From Cyclobacteriaceae bacterium (GTDB lineage Bacteria; Bacteroidota; Bacteroidia; Cytophagales; Cyclobacteriaceae), in NCBI GenBank assembly GCA_028281285.1, contig JANQKF010000013.1:496001-560000 (forward strand): a DNA stretch of 64,000 nucleotides, written 5' to 3'. Below are positions 42,490 to 52,782 of the stretch, piece after piece. The notes below the pieces were generated by a model, which worked only from the letters and a program-made list of their open reading frames with translations, made no database searches and was not told where the DNA came from. The position numbers and the translations under genes were made by a program. Each line of letters begins with the position of its first letter. The stretch's first letter is position 1.

Positions 42490-43323
42490 TTAACCTGTTC
42501 CGAACATCCACTTGTCGTTCCAGAAACCATAGCTATATATTGAAGTTCTCTCGTAGGAGGTACTAAAACTCGAAGTCTTATTTCTGGATAATGTTCCAGT
42601 AACAACAAGATTTATTCTTTGATCGTTTTCTCCCAAGTAGGTCCTCAAAATTGGTCGCAAAAGAAGTGAAATATCCTTAGATTCATTGAAATCGCAAATC
42701 TCCTGAATAACCACAACCTCTCTGATCATTGGTCTGTCTTTTCCCTCTAGTCTCGCATAAGCGTCCTTGAACCTTTGTTCTGTCTCTCGCCCCAGAGACA
42801 CTTCCCTGATTCTATCTATAATCTTTTGTGAAAGAGTAAAAGTGATAATGTTTGATTCAATTCTTAGATAGTTATTCAAATTGGAATTAAACTCCCCCTC
42901 AATTTTTGTAGCCAAACTGTCCTCAACATTATTCCTTTTGAGGGTTGCACGAAGTTCCGCTATAATTTTTGTTATGTTATCTTTCTTAAGATCATAGTTA
43001 ATTCTAGTTGTATCAATAGATATTTCTGGTGGTAGGAGATCAATTATCCAATAAGTGTCATTCATTACACCTAGACTGGCAGCCCTACCTAAATGGAAGT
43101 AATTGCTACCTGAACCTTTTCCGGCACCATTAGGTCGTTCGTCACGATAAACTCTGGTCGTAGGATTATTGGACCCAAAACCGGTAGCACGACACCGATA
43201 CTTAGAATTACTACCGCAAATTTTCTTATATGGAACCTTGGTTTCACTAATAACAAGTCCTGGATTACAACTTGTAGCAAATACGACTAAAAATAAACCT
43301 ATAGTTAACTTGACTAATTTCAT
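42490..43323 (-). CDS. Lipoprotein of unknown function
   Basis: The 277-residue protein has a lipoprotein signal (MKLVKLTIGLFLVVFATSC, Cys19). The mature N-terminus has two cysteines in KICGSNSKYRCRATGFGSNN and a Gly/Asn-rich segment. A helical part follows at about 105-200 with LKKDNITKIIAELRATLKRN and SQKIIDRIREVSLGRETEQR, and the C-terminus is aromatic (TSIYSYGFWNDKWMFG). I do not recognise a family. It lies alone between the repeat-rich tRNA-Leu locus and the PorU2 gene, a position where newly gained genes are often found; its AT-rich composition is in keeping with this but not proof. Confidence 0.65.
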   Translation of the reverse strand: MKLVKLTIGLFLVVFATSCNPGLVISETKVPYKKICGSNSKYRCRATGFGSNNPTTRVYRDERPNGAGKGSGSNYFHLGRAASLGVMNDTYWIIDLLPPEISIDTTRINYDLKKDNITKIIAELRATLKRNNVEDSLATKIEGEFNSNLNNYLRIESNIITFTLSQKIIDRIREVSLGRETEQRFKDAYARLEGKDRPMIREVVVIQEICDFNESKDISLLLRPILRTYLGENDQRINLVVTGTLSRNKTSSFSTSYERTSIYSYGFWNDKWMFGTG

Positions 43324-43416
43324 TATTCGAATTATATCTTATGTATAAGATAGAAATTCAAATTAAGGGGCACAATATGATGTCATAAATAATTGGTCCT
43401 CTGGACAATTTCGGAA

Positions 43417-46400
43417 TCACCTCAATATCACCAGCTTTCCCCACCCCTTTCTAAAACCACGGTCACCGCGATTTGCAAAATGTTCAAAGCTATTTCCCGT
43501 CACCTGGACCCTGTAGAGATAAGTACCGTTGGCCAACTGATCCCCAAATTCATCCGTGCCATCCCATCGATAATCAGTAATGTTATTACCAATACGAATT
43601 GGGCCTAATTCCGCCTGGGTAATCTCCCTTACCAGCTTTCCGGACATGGTAAAAATCTGAATCTTTACATGCTCAGGAAGTTCACTGCCTGTGATCGTAA
43701 ATACAAACCGGGTACTGGTCGAAAACGGATTTGGATAGGGATAGAAATTCGAAATCGCGGATCGATTGACAACTTCAAAATTGATATTGTAAGGCGTTAT
43801 TCCACTTTGGTTACCGGAAGCATCGGTTGCCTCCACCCGAAGATTATAACTGCCATCTGCCAGACTATTGGGTTGGAATTCTACTCTGAAATTGGAGTTT
43901 TCGGTAGCGGGGAAGAAGTTGACATTAGGATCAGAGAAATTCATACGTTGCGCTTCACAATTGTCGCAGTTTTCACGGATGTAAATATTCACCCCGGTAG
44001 TGTCCTCTTTGAAAATATAAGGATTGTTATCGCGCAACTCAGCTATAATGACCGGAGAAGGTGATACCACATCTCCATCAAGAATATAGACCCCGTCAAA
44101 AGTCACATCAACAGCCGGATTCACATTATCCCTTATCACCTCATAAAAGGAATTGAGGCGCAAGACATTGTTGTTGAAAAACTGCTCTGGTTCGTCTCCA
44201 GGATTTACGAATACCTCCAGATCATTCAGTCCTACTCTTCCTCGTGTATCGATTGGCAACTCGAAATCAACACTCTCACCTGCGGGAACCGGATCAATCT
44301 GTACAGTACTCATTTGTTCATTTCCAGTGCTTTGATTGGAGAAGGTATACCTTACCGTTAAAGGACCCAAAAAGTCGTGCTCTGATATATTCGTGAACCG
44401 GAACTGGCCATTGAAAGGCTCCCCTTCCTGCAATTGAACATTCCTGTTTTCATCATTCTGAAGCGAAACGATTCCTTCAGGCACTCCCTGATAGGTAACC
44501 ACCCAGTTCTCCAGTTGAGGTGGAGTGGCCGATTCCTCGTCCAAAACATTCAAGTACAGTCGTATATAAGGATACTCATCTGAATCAATGCTCGACAAAT
44601 CCAGTTGGGATTGACTGATATCATCGAATAAAGTTGTTTCGTTGCCTTCGTCATCAACTCCAATTACATCGAACATAATCACATCTTCTACGGGGTCAGA
44701 AACAATCTTATGAGAAAGCTGACCCCATGTTCTTGCCGGACCGATTGGGATAGTGCTTATGGATCCACGATCTGTACTGGCATTGATCTCTCCCTCAAAA
44801 ATAATCTGTTTGTCGGTTCTGTTGGGTGCACCTCCAATGGGTTCAGCTCTTACAATAGTAGCTGTTCCCTCAGGAAAACCTTTCCTTCCGAAAATGATAA
44901 TCGGTTCTCCTTTGCCGAATTGTCTCAAATCGCCTCTGGCAGCCGCAAGTCTTCCTAAATCGGTTCTAACGTCCTCTCTAAATTCGTCCAACGCCACAGA
45001 GTCCAAGGAGAATATCAGGACATAATCCTCATCTTTGACACCATCTACATATTGCTTCATTCTACTATCTTCTGGTGCAATGGTGATGTCAGTCAATACG
45101 TTGTTCGGGAACGTATTAACTACCTGTGGTGTGGGTCCACAGGTGAGTGGGTCGTCAATATCAAAAACACCGTCAGTTCTGAGCACTACATAGGGCTGTC
45201 CGGTATCTTTATCAAATGCTATAGCGTTCAGTGTATTGGCACCACATAGCCTTCCACTCTGAGAAATTATGAACGGAACATCATTGATATTGACCAAACT
45301 ATTAGCCGGATTTGAGCTATTGGGGTGGTCCTTGCCATAAACCTGTACTTGTATTGTGGTCTGAGATCCCACCAAAATCCATTCTCTACTTACCTGGTCT
45401 CTTTGGAGGGAAACCAGTTCGAGATCGTTGAATTGATCAAATTCAGTCTGACCCCATCCTTCAACTCCATTCCTAATGAATGTAAATGACGAATTAGCAT
45501 AAGGCCTTGGGTCTTCATTGATCTCATCAACGAATACTGATCTCCAATAATACTGCACTGTATCTCTGCCCATATTGGCATCAGATATGTCTAGTGACCA
45601 TACCCCGATTCCTTTTCCATCTACCACATTCGATTTAAACCAAGGACTATTAAATGAAGTCGTTGTATCTATTTCAATGTAGTACTGCTTATCATTAAGC
45701 CTTAGTTCTGCAGACTGAACCACTAGCTCAACCAGGTTTGTATTGATAAGTGCATAGGCAGCCGGGCTTGTGTTGAAAGTGCCACTGGCAGGGAAGTTCA
45801 CTGTGAGGCTCGCGGTATTATTGTCTTCACTGCCTTCTAAAACATCATTGCCCGCATCAAGCGTGACTTCAAAAGTATTGTCTCCAAAGGCATCTACCCC
45901 TTGGTTACTGATATCGTAATAAACGGTATCCTGGTATCTCACGGCAGGTATTTTTACTTCTGGCAATTGCCTGATGGTGCCATCAGGCAAGATTCTACGC
46001 ACTCCAATGGTGAGTGAATCCAATGTGGTTCTGCCTGAGTTACCAGCAACGACACCAAGTCGAAAAAAGGGTGTGGTAGCAGTAATATCCTGCTCATCGA
46101 TCGACTCTATGAAAATATCCTCATCACGGACAATATAGTCGACCTTGTCATTGCCAAATACTTTCAGGGCAGGGTCACCTTGCAGAAGATTTTCCTCAAG
46201 CATGGCAATACCAATTTCGTCCAGCAAAAAAGAATCCAGGTAATCAGAAATTACTTTTTGTTGAATGCGTCCGATGGGTTGGGTCATAAATAGCGTATCA
46301 CTTAAGGCCTCGTAAAACAAATCGGTATATCGCCTTAAGGGAACAGGAATGCCCACATCGGTATGACTAATAAAATTGGTCGCTCCCCGATTCTCGGCAC

Positions 46401-48501
46401 CTAGCCAATTTTCACCAAAGGAGGTGGAATGGAAAATTTCTCCTCCTCGACAACCATTGACCAGGAAGGCAGGGTATCGCCCGGCATTGAAATAGCCATT
46501 TCTATTATCCGTCACATTCCCAATATCGATATCCGTGAACTGAGTACCAGAATGTCCAAAGAAGGTCACAAAACCAACCCCCCTGTTAATCTCCTCTGAC
46601 ACATTGAAAAACTGGACACTGTTGTTGTTCCTTTTAAAGATGCTATTCACATTTGCCCCAAGAAAATCGGATGAGGCCGTCTCACCAAATCCTTCAACAA
46701 AAGACCTGAAGAGGTTTATTTCTGCCGTACTAGTCCCACCACTGAAGTGGAGAAAGTTCTTCGCCCAAGGAGAGTCTTGTAAAGTGTTTTCCTTTTCCTT
46801 AACCTTATCTAAATAGTAGGCAACATTCTCAGGCTCATTTACTGAAAGCCTACCCACCGGAAGAGCAGGATAGTATTCGCGACCCGATAACCCAGTCACA
46901 TAAGCCAAATCAGATCCTGGAGCTCCAAGGGTTGGAACCAGGTGTTTTTGGGTACCTGCCGTAGGATCAGGCAATCGCCATCGATCATTGTCGACTCTCC
47001 GCGACTTCCCGATCAAAAACAAAAAATCAGGATTGGCCTGATCATAGGCCAGCTTAATAAATCGTTTTAAGGCCAGCGGTGTGTATTCACCATAACTAAA
47101 CTCGTCATATAGCTTAGTCACATCAGCATAGTACACATTGTGCCCTCCTCCTTCGACAGACTCTCGATAATCTACATATGCCTGCACCGGATCATCATAG
47201 GCTCCTGCAGGTTGACTCAAATAAGGATGAGAGATTATGATATAGTTGTTGCCGGTTATTTGATTGTTTCCAAATTCTACTCTCCGAATAGTAGGAGTCA
47301 TAAATTTAGAATCATCTTCAGTGTAGATCGTTCTGTACCTCGAAGCCATATTCACCACGGCCTCGACACTATTATTACTCACATTTGTCGAGGTCAGCCG
47401 GATCGGATTCTTTTTGTCGGTCACATCATAGACTCGCTGTCTCTCCAATACATTTCCGATACTCAACCTGGCCAATCCAAGTTCAGGTTTGTCAAGATTA
47501 AAGAAAAGTCCCGATTGTGCCTGAACATCTATTTCCTGTGGGAATGTGACTCTTATGTAACTGACAAACACCACATCTCTTTCGAATTCGGGAAATCCTA
47601 CCTCTTCAACTCTTATAAAGAGACGACCGGTTGCTGAAACATCAGTCCATTGTAACTGCTGATCCTCTGTACCAAAACTGGTATAATTGAGTCTAAACTC
47701 ATCCCGAATCAATCGAAGCTCATCAAGACTAGGGCCTACATAAATTCTGGTATTATGCAAGACATTTCCAAAGCCCACAATTTGAACTTCAAGCTGAGGT
47801 CTACCCTCTGATTCCTGTCTTAGTACTATTCCATCTACAACAAAATCACGATGGTTGGTGCCATTGGCCACAGTTTGCGCATTTTTCTCAATGTTGTTTC
47901 CAATCCAACCTTGTCCCAGATCATATTGTGCTAGTTTGGTTTCCCCATTTACACTTCCAATCGGATAATAACGCCCGAAAGAAAACTGACTAGTGTGAAG
48001 TTGAAGAATTTCCTTGTCATGATGACTTTCAGCCTGCAGGCCGGCACTTGGCTCATCAGACAGAGCCATCCGCCTGCCAAGGGTGCTGGCTGGGGTCAAA
48101 AAGAAGGCAGTAGTATCAGAAAAAAGATTGTAGAAAGTATGTGGCTGATAACTCGGCCTTAAATAAAGCTCGGTGTCCTGTGTCCCGTCATTTCTACGAC
48201 CAAAAAAGTCAATATAGTCACCTGAATCGAAGGTACCATCCTCTTCACCGCTGACATAAATAGATACCTCTTCGCCCCGATGAAAAACCTGGAAATTTCT
48301 CGGATCCTCAGTATCCACAGGGAAGCCTGCATCAACCAAATTATCGTAAGTGAGTCTGTATATTCCGTCTTTACCCGTATTGATTTTGAAGTATTGTTGA
48401 TTATAATTGATCCATTCATTGCCATACTGAGCGTAGGTGTTAAAACCAAAGCAGACTAACAAAAACAGGAGAAATGTATGCCGGATTCCTCTACTTGTCA
48501 T
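43417..48501 (-). CDS. porU2: PorU2-like T9SS sortase (C25 gingipain-fold peptidase)
   Basis: Started at ATG 48501 the protein has about 1694 residues and a clean signal (SRGIRHTFLLFLLVCFGFNT, then YAQ); the ATG at 48528 adds nine residues. The C25 peptidase domain covers about 380-780: DFLFLIGKSRRV, YPALPVGRLSVNEPENVAYY, VGFVTFFGHSG with the catalytic His (H650) and FLVNGCRGGEIF with the catalytic Cys (C684). Many beta domains and a Phe/Tyr-rich strand part follow. The C-terminus itself has a type A sorting pattern (YPYPNPFSTSTRFVFTI, VKIQIFTMSGKLV, DGTDEFGDQLANGTYLYRV). PorU-type sortases cut the C-terminal domain from T9SS clients and attach them to lipopolysaccharide. The gene follows PorV2 with an 11-bp overlap. 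Confidence 0.87.
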   Translation of the reverse strand: MTSRGIRHTFLLFLLVCFGFNTYAQYGNEWINYNQQYFKINTGKDGIYRLTYDNLVDAGFPVDTEDPRNFQVFHRGEEVSIYVSGEEDGTFDSGDYIDFFGRRNDGTQDTELYLRPSYQPHTFYNLFSDTTAFFLTPASTLGRRMALSDEPSAGLQAESHHDKEILQLHTSQFSFGRYYPIGSVNGETKLAQYDLGQGWIGNNIEKNAQTVANGTNHRDFVVDGIVLRQESEGRPQLEVQIVGFGNVLHNTRIYVGPSLDELRLIRDEFRLNYTSFGTEDQQLQWTDVSATGRLFIRVEEVGFPEFERDVVFVSYIRVTFPQEIDVQAQSGLFFNLDKPELGLARLSIGNVLERQRVYDVTDKKNPIRLTSTNVSNNSVEAVVNMASRYRTIYTEDDSKFMTPTIRRVEFGNNQITGNNYIIISHPYLSQPAGAYDDPVQAYVDYRESVEGGGHNVYYADVTKLYDEFSYGEYTPLALKRFIKLAYDQANPDFLFLIGKSRRVDNDRWRLPDPTAGTQKHLVPTLGAPGSDLAYVTGLSGREYYPALPVGRLSVNEPENVAYYLDKVKEKENTLQDSPWAKNFLHFSGGTSTAEINLFRSFVEGFGETASSDFLGANVNSIFKRNNNSVQFFNVSEEINRGVGFVTFFGHSGTQFTDIDIGNVTDNRNGYFNAGRYPAFLVNGCRGGEIFHSTSFGENWLGAENRGATNFISHTDVGIPVPLRRYTDLFYEALSDTLFMTQPIGRIQQKVISDYLDSFLLDEIGIAMLEENLLQGDPALKVFGNDKVDYIVRDEDIFIESIDEQDITATTPFFRLGVVAGNSGRTTLDSLTIGVRRILPDGTIRQLPEVKIPAVRYQDTVYYDISNQGVDAFGDNTFEVTLDAGNDVLEGSEDNNTASLTVNFPASGTFNTSPAAYALINTNLVELVVQSAELRLNDKQYYIEIDTTTSFNSPWFKSNVVDGKGIGVWSLDISDANMGRDTVQYYWRSVFVDEINEDPRPYANSSFTFIRNGVEGWGQTEFDQFNDLELVSLQRDQVSREWILVGSQTTIQVQVYGKDHPNSSNPANSLVNINDVPFIISQSGRLCGANTLNAIAFDKDTGQPYVVLRTDGVFDIDDPLTCGPTPQVVNTFPNNVLTDITIAPEDSRMKQYVDGVKDEDYVLIFSLDSVALDEFREDVRTDLGRLAAARGDLRQFGKGEPIIIFGRKGFPEGTATIVRAEPIGGAPNRTDKQIIFEGEINASTDRGSISTIPIGPARTWGQLSHKIVSDPVEDVIMFDVIGVDDEGNETTLFDDISQSQLDLSSIDSDEYPYIRLYLNVLDEESATPPQLENWVVTYQGVPEGIVSLQNDENRNVQLQEGEPFNGQFRFTNISEHDFLGPLTVRYTFSNQSTGNEQMSTVQIDPVPAGESVDFELPIDTRGRVGLNDLEVFVNPGDEPEQFFNNNVLRLNSFYEVIRDNVNPAVDVTFDGVYILDGDVVSPSPVIIAELRDNNPYIFKEDTTGVNIYIRENCDNCEAQRMNFSDPNVNFFPATENSNFRVEFQPNSLADGSYNLRVEATDASGNQSGITPYNINFEVVNRSAISNFYPYPNPFSTSTRFVFTITGSELPEHVKIQIFTMSGKLVREITQAELGPIRIGNNITDYRWDGTDEFGDQLANGTYLYRVQVTGNSFEHFANRGDRGFRKGWGKLVILR

Positions 48502-49654
48502 CTTTCTCCTTTCTTTTGTTTTTAGCATATGCTCCCGGCAGTGGCTCCAGGTTCATTTTGATTGAAAACACATGAGAGTAGGGTGATTCAGCGACATTCC
48601 CGATATCGGTAAGCGCGTAGTCAATGGTGAAGTTGTCAAACACCATTCCAATACCAACATTCGGCTGAAAAGTCCAATAAGTAGAATTGATCTCGCTGAT
48701 ATCTTCGACTCGTTGAAAGTTGCCTACTCCGGTTCTAAAAAAGAAACGATCCTCATAATCAAATTCAAAGCCGAATTGTGGTTCAATTGAAGCTAATCTG
48801 GAGCGTATCAGCGTATTCCTTCTTCCATCAAACGTGAAATGAATATCAGCAGCGGCCAACATATCAATCTTCTGTGTAATCTTAACCGATCTACTGGCAC
48901 CAACTATCATTCTCGGGAGAGTCACTTCAAGAGAATTACTCGGAATATCGTTGTTAGTTTGATTGAATACCTGACTGAGTTGGTCGCTTTCAATAGTCCA
49001 GCCATTAAACGTACCAGAGATATCTCGCAGCATCACCCCAAAATCCCAGTCGTGATAACGATACTTTGCCGAAAAATCGAGACCAAACCCAAATGCCTTG
49101 GCAAAAGACCCTACCTTCCTGCTAATCAATTTGGCATTCATCCCAAAAGTAAGTCCGGTAGCAAAGGGTTCCCCACTTAGGAATGTTACCCCCCTGGCAT
49201 AAGAGAATATGAACGCATAATCCTGGGCACTAAAAAACTCAATATTATCATAATTTATTCGGCCGTCAGCATCGAACAACAGACGTGTATCCGGAATATC
49301 ATCTATTCCAAAACGTATGATTGATAATGCCACATGACTATCTTCGTCAATCGGCATTGCTGCTGCCAGATAGTCATAATTGGCAACACCGGCAAAATAA
49401 GAGGAATGTTGCGCAGCGAACTGATATTTAAATTCGATGTCAGTCAGTGCAGCCGGATTCCAATAGCCAGCAGTTACGTCATTAACTGTTGAGGTCATGG
49501 CGTTAGACATGGCAAGAGCTCGCGCTCCAACACCAATGGCCAAAAACTCATTACTATACTTAGGAGTAGTATCCTGTGCATAGATGAGAGTTTGGGGCAA
49601 AAATATAGGGATGCAACACATCCCCCAGAGTAATTTTCGAAATAGTCTTCCCAC
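48491..49654 (-). CDS. porV2: PorV2-like T9SS outer-membrane protein
   Basis: The 387-residue protein has a signal peptide (to LIYAQ) and then NEFLAIGVGARALAMSNAMT and VTAGYWNPAALTDI, the opening of the PorV/PorQ/FadL-like family. Alternating beta strands continue to the end, where a charged tail (KNKRKEKDDK) follows. PorV shuttles T9SS clients from the translocon to the sortase PorU. Here the sortase-like gene lies directly downstream and overlaps it, so the two form a specialised PorV-PorU pair (the PorV2/PorU2 type). The 2-suffix naming is taken from my memory of current annotation for this pair. Confidence 0.87.
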   Translation of the reverse strand: MGRLFRKLLWGMCCIPIFLPQTLIYAQDTTPKYSNEFLAIGVGARALAMSNAMTSTVNDVTAGYWNPAALTDIEFKYQFAAQHSSYFAGVANYDYLAAAMPIDEDSHVALSIIRFGIDDIPDTRLLFDADGRINYDNIEFFSAQDYAFIFSYARGVTFLSGEPFATGLTFGMNAKLISRKVGSFAKAFGFGLDFSAKYRYHDWDFGVMLRDISGTFNGWTIESDQLSQVFNQTNNDIPSNSLEVTLPRMIVGASRSVKITQKIDMLAAADIHFTFDGRRNTLIRSRLASIEPQFGFEFDYEDRFFFRTGVGNFQRVEDISEINSTYWTFQPNVGIGMVFDNFTIDYALTDIGNVAESPYSHVFSIKMNLEPLPGAYAKNKRKEKDDK

Positions 49655-49919
49655 AGAGTTAACCTCTTTCTGTTCCGCTATTGGAAGTTAAATATACCCA
49701 CTTTTCAAATACGAAATCTAACTGACAACGCCCTACAAGTTATTTATTTCTGAATATCCGTAATTAATCTTATTTATTTAACTAAATCAAGTTTATATAT
49801 AACTATAATATTTATTTTAATACATATAACCTTTTTTTACTAGGTACTTGGTAACACATAGTACCTTTTGACGTATCATTGTAAACGGAAGTTGTACATC
49901 TTATAAAAAGTGTATCAAT
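49655..49919. promoter_or_regulatory. Divergent intergenic region with an inverted repeat upstream of padR
   Basis: This 265-bp AT-rich region lies between porV2 (minus) and the PadR gene (plus). A 7-bp inverted repeat, AGGTACT and AGTACCT at 49842-49848 and 49860-49866, is separated by 11 bp. It sits 53 bp before the PadR start codon and is a plausible autoregulatory operator. No gene is seen. Confidence 0.4.
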
Positions 49920-50258
49920 ATGAATTTAGAAAACACCCAAGTCCAAATGAGGAAAGGAATCCTGGAATTCTGCATTCTTCATATTATATCTCGGGGTGAA
50001 GTCTATGCCTCCGACATGCTCGAAGAGTTGACCTCTGCCAAGATCATGGTCGTTGAAGGCACACTCTACCCCTTATTGACAAGATTGAGAAAGGCAGGAC
50101 TTGTCGAATACAAATGGGTTGAATCCAGCTCTGGCCCTCCAAGAAAATATTATACCATTACAGATGACGGAAAAAGCTTTGTGAAAAATCTGGATATGAC
50201 TTGGAAAGAACTAGTCAAATCAACTGGCGAAATCATCTCAAACAAAAAATCTAAATAA
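49920..50258 (+). CDS. PadR family transcriptional regulator
   Basis: The 112-residue protein has the PadR winged helix: RKGILEFCILHIISRGEVYA, DMLEELTSAKIMVVEGTLYP, LLTRLRKAGLVEYKWVES, and SGPPRKYYTITDDGKSF. It lacks a long effector domain and probably acts as a dimer through its C-terminal helix. It stands 8 bp before a PspC-domain membrane protein gene. The PadR and PspC pair is common in Bacteroidota, so it most likely represses this operon and responds to envelope stress; that role is inference. Confidence 0.93.
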   Translation: MNLENTQVQMRKGILEFCILHIISRGEVYASDMLEELTSAKIMVVEGTLYPLLTRLRKAGLVEYKWVESSSGPPRKYYTITDDGKSFVKNLDMTWKELVKSTGEIISNKKSK

Positions 50259-50266
50259 TTGCTGTC

Positions 50267-52768
50267 ATGAAGAAGAATATTAGCATCAACATAAGCGGCA
50301 TCATATTTCATATTGAAGAGGACGGTTATGATACTCTAAAAAGGTATCTCGACTCGATCAACACTTACTTTTCCTCCTACGAAGACAGTGAAGAAATTAT
50401 CGCAGACATCGAAGGGCGGATTGCTGAAATCTTCCTGGCTAAACTGACTGATGGCAATCAAGTGGTATCCGCACTTGATGTTTCCGACCTAATCAAGACT
50501 ATGGGTAATATTGCTGACTTTGAAGCCATCGAGGAAGAGGGTGATTTTGAGGCAGCTAGTTCCGACAAGGCATCCACTGAAGAAGATAGCAAGGCGAAGG
50601 AAGATGATCCTAAAAGCTCATTCGATAAGAACGCATCCGGTACTTACGTGCGCCCCGATAAGCTTTATCGTGACCTCAACAGAAAGGTTCTTGGGGGTGT
50701 TGCAGCTGGAATAGGTCACTACTACAACGTTGATCCTCTATGGATTAGAGTAGCATTATTGCTTTTCATCTTTAGTGGTGGTTTCATTATCCTTGCTCCA
50801 TTTAGTGGAATTGCATTCATCGCCTATTTCATCATGTGGGCGATCACTCCGGGTCGAGAAGATCTGGTCGAAGACAAAAAACTCAAAAAGCTGTACCGGG
50901 ACCCTGATAACAGTGTTCTGGGAGGTGTTGCCTCGGGCTTATCAAAATACTTTGATATTGACCCCCTGGTGGTAAGGATCCTCTTTATTGTCGCCTTCTT
51001 TGGGTTTGGCACCGGTTTCCTGGCCTATGTCATCCTCTGGATTATTACTCCGGAGGCTTCTTCCATTACAGACAAAATGCAAATGGAGGGTCAACCTGTG
51101 ACATTGTCTAACATTGAATCAAAGGTCAAAAAAGACAAGGAAGAAGAACTGGTTGAGAAAGGAGAAGGCGCCTTTACTACAGTATTGCTATTCCCTTTTC
51201 GACTGGTTGGTAAGGTATTCTCAGGATTGTCTAAAGCCCTTGCTCCGTTGATGTTATTCTTAGTAAGCATCATTAGGGTCTTCACAGGAAGTATCATTGC
51301 CATTGTTGGTATTTCTGTAATGTTCGCCATGTTGGTGACTGCGGGAGTATTCCTGGGCATTTACAGCGATGGAGCTGATTGGTATCGATGGGGAGATTGG
51401 GGATACTTACCCTACGAAATCGTTCATGATACAGTTCCCGGAATAGGAATCGCATTTCTCTTAATCGCGATATTCATACCATTCCTTTACGTCTTCATTG
51501 CAGGTATTACCATCATTGCAAAGCGCAAGATTATGAGTTCGTCCGTAGGTTGGAGTATCCTGGGAATTTGGTTAATTGCCATTGTAGGAACTACGGCTAC
51601 CCTTCCAAATGTGGTTCGTGACTTCAGAGATGAAGGCGTATATCGCGACTCCGAGATTCTGGCGGTTACAGGAGATACTATTGTGCTTAACATTAATACA
51701 GATTACCGTAGCAATCGTAACGACCGGTTCTATCGAGACTTCTCTACAAATGATTTCGATTTGATTGATCTGGATATCAGAATGTCATCAAATGATGAAT
51801 TCAAATTGGACAAACGAATTTACTCTAGAGGAAGAACTGTTCGCGATGCTGAATTGAATGCACAGATGATCAATTATGATCTCAATATTAGAGAAGGCTC
51901 AATAGAATTTGATACCCACTATACCTTTGATCGAAATGGGAAGTTCAGGGCTCAGGAGCTAGACATGACACTTTATATTCCTAAAAACCAACCTTTCCAG
52001 ATAAAACGAGGTATGCGCGACATTATGCGCTACTTCAGCCGAAGGTATGATTGGTGGGAGATTTATCGAAATACGTGGGTATTCACCGATAATGGGCTTG
52101 AATGTCTTTCCTGTGAAGACGATGAACCCGTAAGCTACAACAGAAACAGCAATGACTATCTAAGACAAATGGATTTGGATTTCTTCGATGATGTTGAAAT
52201 CAATAATGACTTTGACGTTTCTATCATAGCTGGCGATGACCATGAAATCAGTATACAGGGTCCTGAGTATAAGGTACGAGACGTTGACGTCAACGTAATT
52301 GGCGGCCAACTGGAAATCGACTATGATGGTGAACTTGATAGAGATGAAATATTTGTTACTATCACCACTCCCCAGTTCAAAAGTCTTGATGTGCAAGATG
52401 AGACTTCCGTGGATGTAAGTGGTTTTAATGATATTGATCTCACGGTGAAAACATATGACGACTCAAGCATCAATCTGGATGGAAATCTTAATCAATTAAG
52501 CCTATACCTGACTGACGATAGCAGATTTACCTTATCGGGAAATGTCGAGGACCTAAGGGCTTCACTTATAGAAAATTCAAGGCTGTATGCTTTTGATGCA
52601 GAAGCAATATCGGCCGAAGTAGGTACCAATGCAGAATCAAGGGCGCGAGTAAATGTCTCAGACTATTTAAAGGCTGTGGCAAAAGGATTCTCTTCAATTC
52701 GATACAAGGGGAACCCTAAATTGGATGTAATCGATCGAGGCAGATCAGCAAATATTTCTGCCTATTAA
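50267..52768 (+). CDS. PspC-domain membrane protein with C-terminal DUF2807-like beta domain
   Basis: The 833-residue protein has an N-terminal cytosolic part (1-95, with INISGIIFHIEEDGYDTLKR) followed by an acidic linker. Two PspC domains are present (about 132-197 and 207-264), each with the pattern LYRD..N.VLGGVA.G...Y then a DPL segment and hydrophobic helices ending WAITP or WIITP. Several more membrane segments lie between 315 and 465. The C-terminal part from about 640 is a repeated short-strand structure (SLDVQDETSVDVSGFNDIDL, NLDGNLNQLSLYLTDDS, LRASLIENSRLYAFD) like the DUF2807 beta-solenoid family. PspC proteins sense stress at the inner membrane. It is coupled to padR. Confidence 0.9.
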   Translation: MKKNISINISGIIFHIEEDGYDTLKRYLDSINTYFSSYEDSEEIIADIEGRIAEIFLAKLTDGNQVVSALDVSDLIKTMGNIADFEAIEEEGDFEAASSDKASTEEDSKAKEDDPKSSFDKNASGTYVRPDKLYRDLNRKVLGGVAAGIGHYYNVDPLWIRVALLLFIFSGGFIILAPFSGIAFIAYFIMWAITPGREDLVEDKKLKKLYRDPDNSVLGGVASGLSKYFDIDPLVVRILFIVAFFGFGTGFLAYVILWIITPEASSITDKMQMEGQPVTLSNIESKVKKDKEEELVEKGEGAFTTVLLFPFRLVGKVFSGLSKALAPLMLFLVSIIRVFTGSIIAIVGISVMFAMLVTAGVFLGIYSDGADWYRWGDWGYLPYEIVHDTVPGIGIAFLLIAIFIPFLYVFIAGITIIAKRKIMSSSVGWSILGIWLIAIVGTTATLPNVVRDFRDEGVYRDSEILAVTGDTIVLNINTDYRSNRNDRFYRDFSTNDFDLIDLDIRMSSNDEFKLDKRIYSRGRTVRDAELNAQMINYDLNIREGSIEFDTHYTFDRNGKFRAQELDMTLYIPKNQPFQIKRGMRDIMRYFSRRYDWWEIYRNTWVFTDNGLECLSCEDDEPVSYNRNSNDYLRQMDLDFFDDVEINNDFDVSIIAGDDHEISIQGPEYKVRDVDVNVIGGQLEIDYDGELDRDEIFVTITTPQFKSLDVQDETSVDVSGFNDIDLTVKTYDDSSINLDGNLNQLSLYLTDDSRFTLSGNVEDLRASLIENSRLYAFDAEAISAEVGTNAESRARVNVSDYLKAVAKGFSSIRYKGNPKLDVIDRGRSANISAY

Positions 52769-52782
52769 GCTCAAAAGTCAAA

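Noticed and set aside
47140-47637. 165-codon open frame antisense to porU2
   Set aside because: It is the complement of strongly supported coding sequence in the C25 protease gene and has no start context or domain.
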